This document shows, piece after piece, positions 1-10,443 of a DNA stretch of 64,000 nt. Under the pieces are notes generated by a model, which did not search any database, was not told where the DNA came from, and was given only the letters and a program-made list of their open reading frames with translations. The stretch's first letter is position 1. Every line of letters begins with the position of its first letter. A program made the translations under genes and the position numbers. Source of the DNA: Tritrichomonas musculus (taxonomy: Eukaryota; Parabasalia; Tritrichomonadida; Tritrichomonadidae); assembly GCA_039105265.1 (NCBI GenBank), contig JAPFFF010000011.1, forward strand, positions 2,418,001-2,482,000, written 5' to 3'.

Positions 1-14
1 CAAAAAGAAAAAGC

Positions 15-20
15 TCATTT
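15..20 (+). promoter_or_regulatory. Initiator-like TCATTT before the first gene
   Basis: TCATTT lies 11-16 bases before the ATG at 31. It fits the trichomonad initiator pattern TCA(+1)YW, where transcription starts at the A. The short distance to the ATG is normal for the group. The motif is short and AT-rich, so a chance match is possible. Confidence 0.35.
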
Positions 21-30
21 AATTTTTTGA

Positions 31-903
31 ATGGAATTTAATGATTTTTATAAACTACAAGAAGATGAAGAAGAAATTAAAAAACAAACAAATGATCCAG
101 AAATAGATCCATATAGAGTTCTTATATATGATAAAGATTACACATTGCTTTTAGATTACAGGTCGCCAACATTTCATGGAAACGACATTGATTTTATTTC
201 AATTTTAAAAACATGCGAGATTGTTTCAAATCCTGATGCAGAAATACTTGATTTTCCTGATATACAAATTGTTTTTTCATTAAAAATAATGAATTATTTA
301 ATTGACATCGGAAGCTCTCATAATATTTTTTGCATTTCTGTATCAATTGATGATGTAAACCGCCCAGTAATGAAGGCAAATCCTCTGAATGCACTCTGCA
401 CGTTATACTCATTAATTCATTTTAATAAGTCAGAAACATTTAATTTAAATTACATTAAATTCGATAACAGACTCATTACAAATTTATATAACATATTTTC
501 TAATTTATGCAATCCTAATTTTGTTGAATACATATCGATCGTGTCACCAAGATACGAAGTTTTTTGTAGTTTTGGAAAGACAGAAATTCCACAAGAAGAT
601 TATTTCGAAGTATGGGATGAAGCATTGTCAATTGCTGAAGAATTAGAAAAATCTGACCAACACGCCTTGAGTAATAATACAGACTACCTTGCTGTCTTTT
701 CATTTCTCCCGTTTGTCAAAGTCATTGCCCTTTTTTCTGTAGAAGCTTTAAATTTTTCAGAACCAGAAGAAGAAAATCTAAAAATTCAAACAAATAATGA
801 ATTACTAATGAATCCTTTCGCTTCGAAACTTAATGAACTAAAGCATACAATTCTAGCAATTTATCAAAATGATAAATTTTTTACCCAAAATGAAGATCTA
901 TAA
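31..903 (+). CDS. Hypothetical protein, 290 aa, host gene
   Basis: I do not recognise this protein. It begins MEFNDFYKL and has an acidic, lysine-rich first 25 residues. A mixed alpha/beta body follows (RVLIYDKDYTLLLDYRS near residue 30, then alternating hydrophobic strands), and the C-terminus is Asn/Gln-rich. There is no signal peptide or convincing membrane segment, so it is probably a soluble cytoplasmic protein. The opening beta-rich stretch resembles longin/roadblock-type trafficking proteins only in a general way, and I do not assign that family. The ATG at 31 is chosen because it is the first in frame and lies 14 bases after a TCATTT initiator-like motif. Its neighbour downstream is a long satellite array, so nothing nearby hints at function. 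I am confident that it is coding and have no confident function. Confidence 0.7.
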   Translation: MEFNDFYKLQEDEEEIKKQTNDPEIDPYRVLIYDKDYTLLLDYRSPTFHGNDIDFISILKTCEIVSNPDAEILDFPDIQIVFSLKIMNYLIDIGSSHNIFCISVSIDDVNRPVMKANPLNALCTLYSLIHFNKSETFNLNYIKFDNRLITNLYNIFSNLCNPNFVEYISIVSPRYEVFCSFGKTEIPQEDYFEVWDEALSIAEELEKSDQHALSNNTDYLAVFSFLPFVKVIALFSVEALNFSEPEEENLKIQTNNELLMNPFASKLNELKHTILAIYQNDKFFTQNEDL

Positions 904-1118
904 ATTTTGAATCTGTAAAAAAAGTTTTACCAGCCCTTCGAAGGTTTTAAAAATTACGTTTTGTTTAAACTTTTTCAATAAAATAGACCAAGAAAAAAAA
1001 TCAATTACGTTTTACGATTACGTTTACGTGAAAATAATTAGAATACTACTTTTTTAGAAAAAGTTAATTAAAAGTCTCATTTGAAAAATAAAAATATTGA
1101 TCTTTAAATATAAATATT

Positions 1119-3284
1119 TTATCCTTTCAAATTTGAGAGCTCTAGCTTAGAGGTTAAAGTATTGAGTATTGAGTTCGTCTTTTTCATCGTCTTCTTCTCC
1201 ATCATATTCATCATCTTCTTCAATTCAATGATTATCGTCTTCTTCTTCTTCTCCACCATCATCATTGTCTTCTTCTTCTCCTCCTCCACCATCTTCATCA
1301 TCTTCATCATCATCATTATGGTCTTCTTCTTCTTCTCCTTCTCCACCATCATCATTGTCTTATTCTTCTTCTTCTCCATATCATCATCATCATTATCGTC
1401 TTTATCTTCATCTTCATCATCATCGTCTTCTTTTTCATCATCATCGTCTTCTTTTTCATCATCATTGTCTTCTTCTTCTCCATCATCTTCTTCTTCTTCA
1501 TCGTCTTCTTCATCATCATCATCATTGTCTTCTTCTTCATCATCATCATTGTCTTCATCATCATCATCATCATCGTCTTCTTCTTCTTCATCATCATCGT
1601 CTTCTTCTTCTTCTTCATCATTGTCTTCTTCTTCATCATCATCATCGTCTTCTTCTTCATCATCATCGTCTTCTTCTTCATCATCATCATCGTCTTCTTC
1701 TTCATCATCATCGTCTTCTTCTTCATCATCATCATTGTCTTCTTCTTCATCATCATCATCGTCTTCCTTTTCATCATCTTCTTCTCCATCATAATCGTCT
1801 TCTTCTTCATCATCTTCTTCTTCATCATCATCGTCTTCCTTTTCATCATCATCGTCTTCCTTTTCATCATCATCGTCTTCTTTTTCATCATCATCGTCTT
1901 CTTTTTCATCATCATTGTCTTCTTCTTCTCCATCATCTTCTTCTTCTTCATCGTCTTCTTCTTCATCATCATCATTGTCTTCTTCTTCATCATCATCATT
2001 GTCTTCATCATCATCATCATCATCGTCTTCTTCTTCATCATCATCGTCTTCTTCTTCATCATCATCGTCTTCTTCTTCATCATCATCATCATTGTCTTCT
2101 TCTTCATCATCATCATTGTCTTCTTCTTCATCATCATCATCGTCTTCCTTTTCATCATCTTCTTCTCCATCATAATCGTCTTCTTCTTCATCATCTTCTT
2201 TTTCATCATCATCGTCTTCTTTTTCATCATCATCGTCTTCTTTTTCATCATCATCGTCTTCTTTTTCATCATCATTGTCTTCTTCTTCTCCATTATCTTC
2301 TTCTTCTTCATCGTCTTCTTCATCATCATCATCATTGTCTTCTTCTTCATCATCATCATTGTCATCATCATCATCATCATCATCGTCTTCTTCTTCTTCA
2401 TCATCATCGTCTTCTTCTTCTTCTTCATCATCATCGTCTTCTTCTTCATCATCATCGTCTTCTTCTTCATCATCATCATCGTCTTCTTCTTCATCATCAT
2501 CGTCTTCTTCTTCATCATCATCATTGTCTTCTTCTTCATCATCATCATCGTCTTCCTTTTCATCATCTTCTTCTCCATCATAATCGTCTTCTTCTTCATC
2601 ATCTTCTTTTTCATCATCATCGTCTTCTTTTTCATCATCATCGTCTTCTTTTTCATCATCATCGTCTTCTTTTTCATCATCATTGTCTTCTTCTTCTCCA
2701 TTATCTTCTTCTTCTTCATCGTCTTCTTCATCATCATCATCATTGTCTTCTTCTTCATCATCATCATTGTCATCATCATCATCATCATCATCGTCTTCTT
2801 CTTCTTCATCATCATCGTCTTCTTCTTCTTCTTCATCATCATCGTCTTCTTCTTCATCATCATCGTCTTCTTCTTCATCATCATCATCGTCTTCTTCTTC
2901 ATCATCATCGTCTTCTTCTTCATCATCATCATTGTCTTCTTCTTCATCATCATCATCGTCTTCCTTTTCATCATCTTCTTCTCCATCATAATCGTCTTCT
3001 TCTTCATCATCTTCTTCTTCATCATCATCGTCTTCCTTTTCATCATCATCGTCTTCTTCTTCTTCTCCATCATCTTCATCATCATCATCGTCTTTTTCAT
3101 TGTCTTCTTCTTCTTCTTCTTTTTTTTTTTTCTTCTTCTTCAATGCAATCATCATCGTCTTCTTTTTCTTCGCTATCTTCATCATCATTTTTTTCCTCTT
3201 CGTCTCTTCAATTATCGTCTTTTTTGCAATTGTCATCATCATAATTAATTTATTCATAATGAGCAAATAATGAATAAAAAGCAT
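1119..3284. repeat. GAA/GAT-type trinucleotide satellite with 408-bp higher-order repeat
   Basis: About 1.9 kb consists almost only of TCA, TCT, TCG and TTC-type triplets on the + strand (GAA/GAT/GAC on the other). Several frames on both strands stay open throughout because the repeat lacks stop triplets. On the minus strand a 721-codon frame reads as an Asp/Glu/Lys polymer flanked by Met/Lys/Thr-rich low complexity. On the plus strand frames read as Ser or His/Leu polymers. Two units, 2275-2682 and 2683-3090, look identical over at least their first 309 bases, and diverged copies start near 1470 and 1912. I treat this as a satellite array rather than a gene. An acidic nucleolar-type protein on the minus strand cannot be excluded, but its ends are equally low-complexity and no domain is visible. 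Confidence 0.8.
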
Positions 3285-4142
3285 TTTTTTAAAAAATCAT
3301 TTTTAATTTATACTTTTTTATTTAAATCTGTTTATTTTCTGCGTAAAATGAAAAGTTTAATTTAATAATTACATTTTTCATAAAATTAATATTATTTTCC
3401 TCATCATATTTTAGAAATATTTGATTTTTTACATAATGCGCGTTTGATAATACGTTTATATTTATGAATAATTATCGGCTTTTCCTCGATGAAAAAAGAA
3501 AATAAAGAAGTATAAGCCGTATAACATAAATATACATTTAATTTAATATATATTCAATACAGATTTATGTATATTATCTATGAGGATTTTTGGATATCAT
3601 TGATAAATATTAAAATTTTAAAACGCAATTCATAGCATTTACTGGAGTTATTGTATGTAAAATATGATGAAAAATCTTATATATAACGGAAAAGTGGATT
3701 ACTTAAACAGAGTAATAAAAATATCGAATATTCGAAATAAATTGATAATTATCAAATTTAAGAATTGATTAATAAGAGTATAAATGGTGAATTGAAATAC
3801 GATTGTGCATTGTTTGCATACTTTTGTAGCTTTTTATTGAAACTCTTTATCGAAATCAAATTAGATATCTTGAGTGGAAATGAAATTTTCGAATAAAATT
3901 TATGCCATTATAACTTTCATCATACAGTGATCAATATATATTTTTTGGGGATTTTTCCTCCATGAATAACCCTTTTTTGATGTATAACTCGTTGAGTTAT
4001 GAAGTATTGAATTTTTTATTTTATTGATTTAAAAATATATATATCTTAATTTAAATATGTTATTTTAATTAAGCATTCATATTATTAGTTTCTTAATTAG
4101 AAGATATATATAAATACTTTGAATTATTTCTTTATGATGGAT
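3285..4142. other. AT-rich spacer without genes
   Basis: About 860 bases of A/T-rich sequence with no usable open frame, no RNA gene and no repeat I can support. It ends at the hairpin that precedes the tyrosine-recombinase element. Confidence 0.6.
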
Positions 4143-4208
4143 ATTTGAAAATTTTATTTCTTCTATATTTTTTTTCGGGGGGCCCCAGAAGAAATAAAAT
4201 TTTCAAAT
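4143..4208. repeat. Perfect 22-bp hairpin outside the left end of the recombinase element
   Basis: Arms 4143-4164 and 4187-4208 are exact reverse complements of 22 bases. The loop 4165-4186 contains CGGGGGGCCCC, a striking GC block in AT-rich DNA. A similar GC block in inverted orientation lies at 28552-28568 on the far side of the element. The hairpin abuts the left terminal inverted repeat at 4210. Confidence 0.8.
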
Positions 4209-4209
4209 G

Positions 4210-4292
4210 GTCCACTTTTTGAACTTCTTCCTCTCAAAAATCAAAAAAAAAAATATTTTGGTCGGATACCCTCAAAAAGTGAAAAATTGAAT
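4210..4292. repeat. Left terminal inverted repeat of the recombinase element
   Basis: Matches the reverse complement of 28147-28230 over ~83 bases with a few substitutions and A-run length changes. It includes the shared block GGTCGGATACCCTC and begins GTCCACTTTTTGAA. Confidence 0.8.
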
Positions 4293-4327
4293 TAAAAACG
4301 ATAAATAAATAAAAAAATATTTAAGAA

Positions 4328-4930
4328 TTAAAGAATATCACTTATTTGGAGTCCAGCGCTGTCATGGTCGTTGTCCACATATAAAAGATAAGCTTCGCTA
4401 AGCCATCTTCCATGAGTCTTGATTATGGCGGGATCTATATGATGCTGCGATGCCAATGTTGCTCCACCTCTTCGAAATGAATGCCAGGAGTATAGGTTCT
4501 TATCAAGACCTAATTGACTTAGAACATCGTTGAGTTTACGTCTTAAATAATCTTCTTTTATATTAACGATAAGATCATCATCTTTTAAATTGGCAATAAA
4601 TCCTATAAAATTGAGAGGATGATAACATTTATTAGTATTATTGTATAAATATGTTGTAAATCCATGTCCTGTTTGATCAGTTTTGGAAAATCTAATATTA
4701 ATAATTAGTTTATTTCTTGCAACATCATAAACAATATCTTTTTTTCGAAGATTTAATAATTCTGATATTCTAAGAAACGCGTAAAATGACAATGACATGT
4801 AAAACATCATCCTAACGTTTTCGATTTCGGACATATCATTTAGCTCCAAATATCTTAAAAAAAACTCTGGTTTAAATGGAAGTTTAGCGAACGGAGATGT
4901 ATTTTCTTTATATGCACGTTTGAGACCGTT
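4328..4930 (-). pseudogene. Tyrosine recombinase, C-terminal catalytic part, separated from its N-terminus by a Polinton
   Basis: This open frame carries the catalytic domain of a tyrosine recombinase. First comes an arginine box (AFLRISELLNLRKKDI), then the box-II signature HSFRRGGATL (HxxR), then HGRW and a terminal tyrosine in AYLLYVD. All expected catalytic positions are visible. The frame stays open upstream of 4849 to the Polinton edge at 4930, reading through GLKRAY, and there is no ATG for this part. The N-terminal half lies at 27578-28017. The gene is therefore one recombinase interrupted by a 22.6-kb insertion and cannot make the full enzyme from this locus. The enzyme would cut and rejoin the ends of its own transposon. 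Relatives are Crypton-type recombinases; the exact subfamily is uncertain. Confidence 0.8.
4926..4930. repeat. Target-site duplication CCGTT, left copy
   Basis: CCGTT directly precedes the left Polinton end (AGTAGATACC) and recurs right after the right end at 27578-27582. Polintons typically duplicate 5-6 bases. Confidence 0.8.
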
Positions 4931-5199
4931 AGTAGATACCCTAAGGGTGGCGTCTGATACTACGTATCATCTGCCCCCTTAAGATGAAACTCCATACCTT
5001 TTGACATTTCTAGATCATAGCACTTTCAATGTGAAACCTCATGTCAAAACTTAACACGTCACCTCACGTTAAACTCATGTTATCACCTCACGTTAAAACC
5101 CACGTCATCACCTCATGTCACCACCTCATGTCATCACCTCATGTCACACGCCACATATCACGTCACACAACGGTTCACATAGCGTGGTTCAACTTTAAA
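4931..5199. repeat. Left Polinton terminal inverted repeat
   Basis: About 269 bases, nearly identical to the reverse complement of 27305-27577. The visible differences are a C-run of 5 against 9 and a few changes at the inner end. The inner half carries short direct subrepeats of the type TCACCTCATGTCA and TCACCTCACGTT. Open frames across this repeat are shared by both ends and are not genes. Confidence 0.92.
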
Positions 5200-5267
5200 C
5201 ACACTACTTTTTTTCAATTAAGCCCACCCTAATTTTTTAGCGTGTCAATTTTTTTATCACCACACAA

Positions 5268-8200
5268 ATGCCATTCACCATATCCGAATTAATCGCAATT
5301 GAAAACTGCACTTATGATGAGGACACAACCACATACATTGATAACGACTCACTCATCATCTCCGAACATAGTAATGACGTCATCCCATCATACGATAACA
5401 TTGATACACCACTTAACGATGACGATGATGTTGAACTCATATTTGACGATGACGATACCGCATCACTTAACGAAGACGATGATGTTGAACTTATATTTGA
5501 CGATGATGATGCTACCATTGCAACACCACTTAACGATGACGATGATGCATCACTTAACGATGATGTTGAACTTATATTTGACGATGATGATGCTACCATT
5601 GCAACACCACTTAACGATGACGATGATGCATCACTTAACGATGATGTTGAACTTATATTTGACGATGATGATGCTACCATTGCAACACCACTTAACGATG
5701 ACGATGATGCATCACTTAACGATGATGATGCAACCCCACTTGATGATGACGAGCTAGCATCGGATGAAGAAGAACCCATATTTGATGACGATGATGCACC
5801 ACTTAACGATGACAATGCACCACTTAACGATGACGATGCACCACTTAACGATGACGATGATGCACCACTTAACAATGATGATGAAGAATCACTTAACAAT
5901 GAAGAGTCCACACAACATGATGAAGAGCTTGCTTCTGATACAGTTGACTTACATAATGTTACTATTGACATCAAACCATGTGACGTTAGATTTGATAGTG
6001 ACGGTACCATTGTCGAAGTTAAAGTATGTGATTATGAAGTTAGTGAATCAGATTTCCTAACCGCATTTGATGATAATGGTTATTATGTTAAGGTTGAATT
6101 ACATAAAGTAGTACGTGAAACTGGTGATGTTATTGATATCAAAGCAACACCTAAAGAGTTACCACCATATGATGATAAGTTTACATCAGCTGATGATGAC
6201 TACTATGAATATCATGAAGTTGACTATGATTATGTTGAACATGAATGTGATGGTTATGATTGTTCTCAATTTGTTGATATAGCTCAACGTGTTGCATACT
6301 ATTATATGATTCAATCCATTCTTTCACTCATGGATGGAGCTGAAAACCTTCACCGCGAAGAGTCTGCATCATATGACGATGATGATGTTGACGCTATTGA
6401 ACTAGTTGATGAACCACTTAATAACGCCACACACAGTGAAGAAGTAGTTGAACCCATTGATGAACATGCCAAGTTGATGATTGAAGATGTTAATGCTATT
6501 GATTTCGTTGACGAACCCATTGATGAACATGCTAAGTTGACGATTGTTAATGTTGATGCTATTGATTTCGTCGATGAATCAGTTGAGTATTGTACTATTG
6601 ACGTTAAACCATGTGAAGTTACATATGATAGCAATGGTAACATCATCGACATTGAAGTATGTGATTATGAAGTTGAAGATGATTGTTTTGATGAAGTCGG
6701 ACAAGATGATGATGATAATATTGTTAAGTTTGAACTACACAAGGTAGTACGTGAAACAGGCGATGTTATTGACGTTAAACTCTATGCTGAGTCCAAATAC
6801 GAACCAGACCTTGAGATTGAAACCTTTGATATTGCTGCTGTTGAAACATATCAATACGATGATGACAACAAACATGCCATCACTATCATTGAGAAAGGCG
6901 GTTCACTTAAGTTATACCGTCGTAATTACATAATGCCACCATATGATATTATTGATTTCGATTCAGATGATGATCAGAAGTTAATCCTAGTTGATGATTA
7001 CGAAGCCACTACGAATGATGTTGATGTCACCACTGTAAATAATGATGTTGAACACGTAACAGATCTTACCAATGCCGTTATTGAATATACACCATTCACA
7101 TTCATAGCTACATCCACGATTATTAACACTCTACAAATGATTGATGATGACCAATACAATGATGATGAATTCATTCTTTCACTTATGGATGCAGCTGAAC
7201 GCTTGTATGGAGACCACTACTACGATGAAACTAAGTATCAAGATGAGTTGGAACGTATGATGACTGCTGCTAACAATCACGATGCATTCGAAGTTAATAT
7301 TGATAACAACATTGAAACACAACATGCATTCATACAAGTGTTGAGATATATTCGCGATAACAGATCACGCTTTCCCACAGCAAGTGTATTAAGTTATGAT
7401 AATGAAGATAGACATATAAAATCCTTTCCAATAAACAATGAGTTAACTATTGATGAAGTAATCGATGGAATACTTGGTAACATTACAGTTGAACAGTTCG
7501 GTTCTGATACTGATCCAGAAGCTAATGCTGATTACATCCCAGTTAAGTTTGTTGCTACCTTCTATAAGTTAACTAAACGCAATGGTAAAACAGTATTTCA
7601 AGAGAAGATTAATGGTGAATATGTTGATGTTGCAACAGTTGATTCATTCCGCAACTCATATGATGGTGCATTCTTTCCATACATTAACCTCATCCCATCA
7701 CTTGACTTATCACGTTATCAGATCTTTCACGAGGTCGATGCCAAAAACTATACTGACAACTGCTTCGTATATGCATGCATTCAGTCAGGTGTATTCACTA
7801 AAGATGAGATTGACATGTTACGTGGTATGATACACACACGTTCAGTACCCATCAATATGATACTCAAAATAGCTAGTGAAATGCAATGCCACTTCATTGT
7901 ATATCGCATTGATGAATCACGTGATGTTAAACATCAAAAACACTTAAGCATTGACACACATAAGAACAATAATGTGACTGCTGATAGAGTGGTTAGGTTG
8001 CTATTATACAAAGACCATTTCATGATTGATAACAATGAGAAGTTGCCAATCACCACCTATTACATTGAACATAGAGATGAACTTGATGAAAAGCATGCTG
8101 ACATTCCAGTTGAAAAACGATTTCACATCAGAGGCGTTAATCAAACAGGCTATCCACTTTACACCACTGCTGATTGGACAGGTAATGATTTCACTAAGGT

Positions 8201-10418
8201 ATTCCGCAAGATGTTTGAATGCAACTGCTTTCGTGAGATTAATCAATGTGAACAAAACATATTAACAACCTGTGAGTATGACAACCATTTGAATGATTAC
8301 ATTGAACTCGACTATGATGAAACGTTATATTGTAAAGAAGAATCATCTAATGCCAAACATATTACACCATGGAAAGCAGTTTACTACGCTGACTTTGAAA
8401 CAGATGTAACTGTATCACCACACCAACCATACTTATGCTGTGTGTACGATGGTGTTAAATGTAAAGAGCCTTACACTGGTGATGACATTGCAAAACGATT
8501 CTTAAATGATCTACCCAATCACTCATTGATTTACTTCCACAATCTTAAGTATGACGTATGTTTCTTCATCAACGAACCAGGTTGGAAGGCTAGTGTCATT
8601 AAACGTGGTGGTACCATCTTACAAGCAGTCATGAAACAATACATACCCATCAAACAGTGGGATAAAGTCAAACATACATATGTAACTAAGAACATAACTA
8701 AGCGTTTAACATTCCGTGACAGTTACTCACTCATACCAGCGCCACTATCACAGTTTGGTAACATGTTCAATCTCAATGTACATAAAGAAATCATGCCATA
8801 CAAACTCTACACAGCAGCTAACATCAAACGTAAGATGATACCATTCGATGAATTCAAAGATCAATATCGCAACGAACACATTGATGATATGTCAGCATCT
8901 GAACTCGATCAAGCTTACTTACAACTACTCATCAATGCTAAAGTAGCTGAGTCATATGATGAAACCACACACATGATTGATATTATGAAGTATGCTCAAT
9001 TCTACTGTGAACATGACTGCATCACACTCGCTAATGGTATACGTAAGTTTGATCATGACCTCAATGAAGTGTTCAAGAAAGCTAACAACAAATTCCCAGG
9101 CATTAACCAGTACATATCAATCAGTGCAATCGGCTACGACTTCGCACGCACATATGGTTGCACTAAAGACTGCTTCACACTATCAGGCAAGCCACAGAAC
9201 TTCATCCAACGTTGTGTAAGTGGTGGTAGAACAATGACAGCTAACAATGAGAAGCAATATGTTGAAGGTAAGATACAGGACTTCGATGCAGTCAGCTTAT
9301 ATCCATCAGCTATGCACATCATGCCAGGCATACCAAAGGGTAAACCACAAGTTATACCATCAAACATAACTCACGATCAACTCATGTGTTATGATACGTT
9401 CTTCATTGAGATCAACATCAAACACATAAAGTGTAAGTCAACTAACCCATATAGGTTTGGTCAGGTATTCATACGCAATGAAGAAGGCACTAAACTGTTT
9501 TGCAACCAACCAGTTGACCACTTCTATATTGACAAGATTGGTTTGATTGATTTGATTGCAGCTTATGATATTGAATATGAATTCTTACGTGGTTACTACT
9601 TCAATGATGGTTTCAATTCATCCATCAACACATTCATTGATACACTATTCGAGTTACGAAAAACATACAAGCGTGAACATAACCCACTTGAGAAGACCAT
9701 CAAGTTGTTACTCAACTCAATCTATGGCAAGTCAATATTAAAGCCAATCACAGATGAAGTCAAGATTATTAACAGAGATGATATCATACCATTCATTTAT
9801 CGCAAATACAACTACATCAAAGAGGTTGTTGACAATGGTGGTAATAAAGTATTCATTAAGATGATTAAACCAATCAATAAACACTACAACCTACCACAGT
9901 TTGGTGCATCAGTGTTATCATGGAGTAAGCACATCATGAATCAAGTCATGACACTCGCTGAACAGAATGACATAGCAATACACTACCAAGATACTGATAG
10001 CATGCACTTAAATGAAGATGATGTTGATAAGTTAGCTGCTCTATTCAAAGCAACATATGGTAAAGAGTTAATTGGCAGTGATATGACACAGTTTCATTGT
10101 GACTTCGACATATTCCCTGGTGCAGTTGGTAAGATACACTCACGTAAGCTCATTGCATTAGGTAAGAAGTCATATCTTGATATACTCGTTGATGAACATG
10201 GTAATGAAGACTATCATATTAGAATGAAATCAATACCAAAGCAATGCATCATTAACAAGTGCAAGCGTATGAACATCACCGTTGAAGAACTGTATGAACG
10301 TATGTATCATGGTGAAGCAATTACATTTGACTTAACTGATGGTTGCAACTGCTTCAGAAAGACAAAATCATTTCAACAAGTTACACTACCACAATTTACC
10401 AGGACAGTTCAATTTTAA
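5268..10418 (+). CDS. Polinton protein-primed DNA polymerase B, 1716 aa, with acidic repeats and OTU-like stretch
   Basis: This is the replicative polymerase of the Polinton. Residues ~45-220 are acidic repeats (DDDD/LND). Residues ~225-290 and ~440-510 are two copies of one domain, each with IKPC or VKPC, VCDYEV and VVRETGDVID. Residues ~820-920 (DNCFVYAC ... YKDHFMI) have the Asn-Cys and His spacing of OTU-type cysteine proteases; this is a pattern call only. The family-B core follows: exonuclease blocks ADFETD (~1042), FHNLKYD (~1090) and YCEHDC (~1246); motif A DAVSLYPS (~1338); motif B KLLLNSIYGK (~1479); motif C YQDTDS (~1574); and the KKSY block (~1633). The long gap between motifs A and B fits the protein-primed type. 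Protein priming would start at the terminal repeats. The start ATG is in the CAAATG context shared by the element. An HNH gene follows after 25 bases. Confidence 0.95.
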   Translation: MPFTISELIAIENCTYDEDTTTYIDNDSLIISEHSNDVIPSYDNIDTPLNDDDDVELIFDDDDTASLNEDDDVELIFDDDDATIATPLNDDDDASLNDDVELIFDDDDATIATPLNDDDDASLNDDVELIFDDDDATIATPLNDDDDASLNDDDATPLDDDELASDEEEPIFDDDDAPLNDDNAPLNDDDAPLNDDDDAPLNNDDEESLNNEESTQHDEELASDTVDLHNVTIDIKPCDVRFDSDGTIVEVKVCDYEVSESDFLTAFDDNGYYVKVELHKVVRETGDVIDIKATPKELPPYDDKFTSADDDYYEYHEVDYDYVEHECDGYDCSQFVDIAQRVAYYYMIQSILSLMDGAENLHREESASYDDDDVDAIELVDEPLNNATHSEEVVEPIDEHAKLMIEDVNAIDFVDEPIDEHAKLTIVNVDAIDFVDESVEYCTIDVKPCEVTYDSNGNIIDIEVCDYEVEDDCFDEVGQDDDDNIVKFELHKVVRETGDVIDVKLYAESKYEPDLEIETFDIAAVETYQYDDDNKHAITIIEKGGSLKLYRRNYIMPPYDIIDFDSDDDQKLILVDDYEATTNDVDVTTVNNDVEHVTDLTNAVIEYTPFTFIATSTIINTLQMIDDDQYNDDEFILSLMDAAERLYGDHYYDETKYQDELERMMTAANNHDAFEVNIDNNIETQHAFIQVLRYIRDNRSRFPTASVLSYDNEDRHIKSFPINNELTIDEVIDGILGNITVEQFGSDTDPEANADYIPVKFVATFYKLTKRNGKTVFQEKINGEYVDVATVDSFRNSYDGAFFPYINLIPSLDLSRYQIFHEVDAKNYTDNCFVYACIQSGVFTKDEIDMLRGMIHTRSVPINMILKIASEMQCHFIVYRIDESRDVKHQKHLSIDTHKNNNVTADRVVRLLLYKDHFMIDNNEKLPITTYYIEHRDELDEKHADIPVEKRFHIRGVNQTGYPLYTTADWTGNDFTKVFRKMFECNCFREINQCEQNILTTCEYDNHLNDYIELDYDETLYCKEESSNAKHITPWKAVYYADFETDVTVSPHQPYLCCVYDGVKCKEPYTGDDIAKRFLNDLPNHSLIYFHNLKYDVCFFINEPGWKASVIKRGGTILQAVMKQYIPIKQWDKVKHTYVTKNITKRLTFRDSYSLIPAPLSQFGNMFNLNVHKEIMPYKLYTAANIKRKMIPFDEFKDQYRNEHIDDMSASELDQAYLQLLINAKVAESYDETTHMIDIMKYAQFYCEHDCITLANGIRKFDHDLNEVFKKANNKFPGINQYISISAIGYDFARTYGCTKDCFTLSGKPQNFIQRCVSGGRTMTANNEKQYVEGKIQDFDAVSLYPSAMHIMPGIPKGKPQVIPSNITHDQLMCYDTFFIEINIKHIKCKSTNPYRFGQVFIRNEEGTKLFCNQPVDHFYIDKIGLIDLIAAYDIEYEFLRGYYFNDGFNSSINTFIDTLFELRKTYKREHNPLEKTIKLLLNSIYGKSILKPITDEVKIINRDDIIPFIYRKYNYIKEVVDNGGNKVFIKMIKPINKHYNLPQFGASVLSWSKHIMNQVMTLAEQNDIAIHYQDTDSMHLNEDDVDKLAALFKATYGKELIGSDMTQFHCDFDIFPGAVGKIHSRKLIALGKKSYLDILVDEHGNEDYHIRMKSIPKQCIINKCKRMNITVEELYERMYHGEAITFDLTDGCNCFRKTKSFQQVTLPQFTRTVQF
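5458..5735 (+). repeat. 81-bp tandem repeat inside the polymerase gene
   Basis: Units starting at 5520 and 5601 are identical 81-base (27-codon) copies. A third from 5682 diverges near 5730, and a partial copy precedes them. They encode Asp-rich acidic sequence with the block VELIFDDDDAT. Being in frame, they lengthen the acidic N-terminus without breaking it. Confidence 0.8.
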
Positions 10419-10443
10419 AACCTGTTTTTATTGCCTACTTCAA

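Noticed and set aside
1265-3244. 659-codon His/Leu frame and Ser-polymer frames on the plus strand
   Set aside because: By-products of the stop-free trinucleotide satellite; several frames are open there.
5041-5232. Open frame in the left terminal repeat (with a copy as an upstream extension of the gene ending at 26084)
   Set aside because: It is the terminal inverted repeat read as protein. Both ends give the same sequence, and the real gene at the right starts later at 27286.
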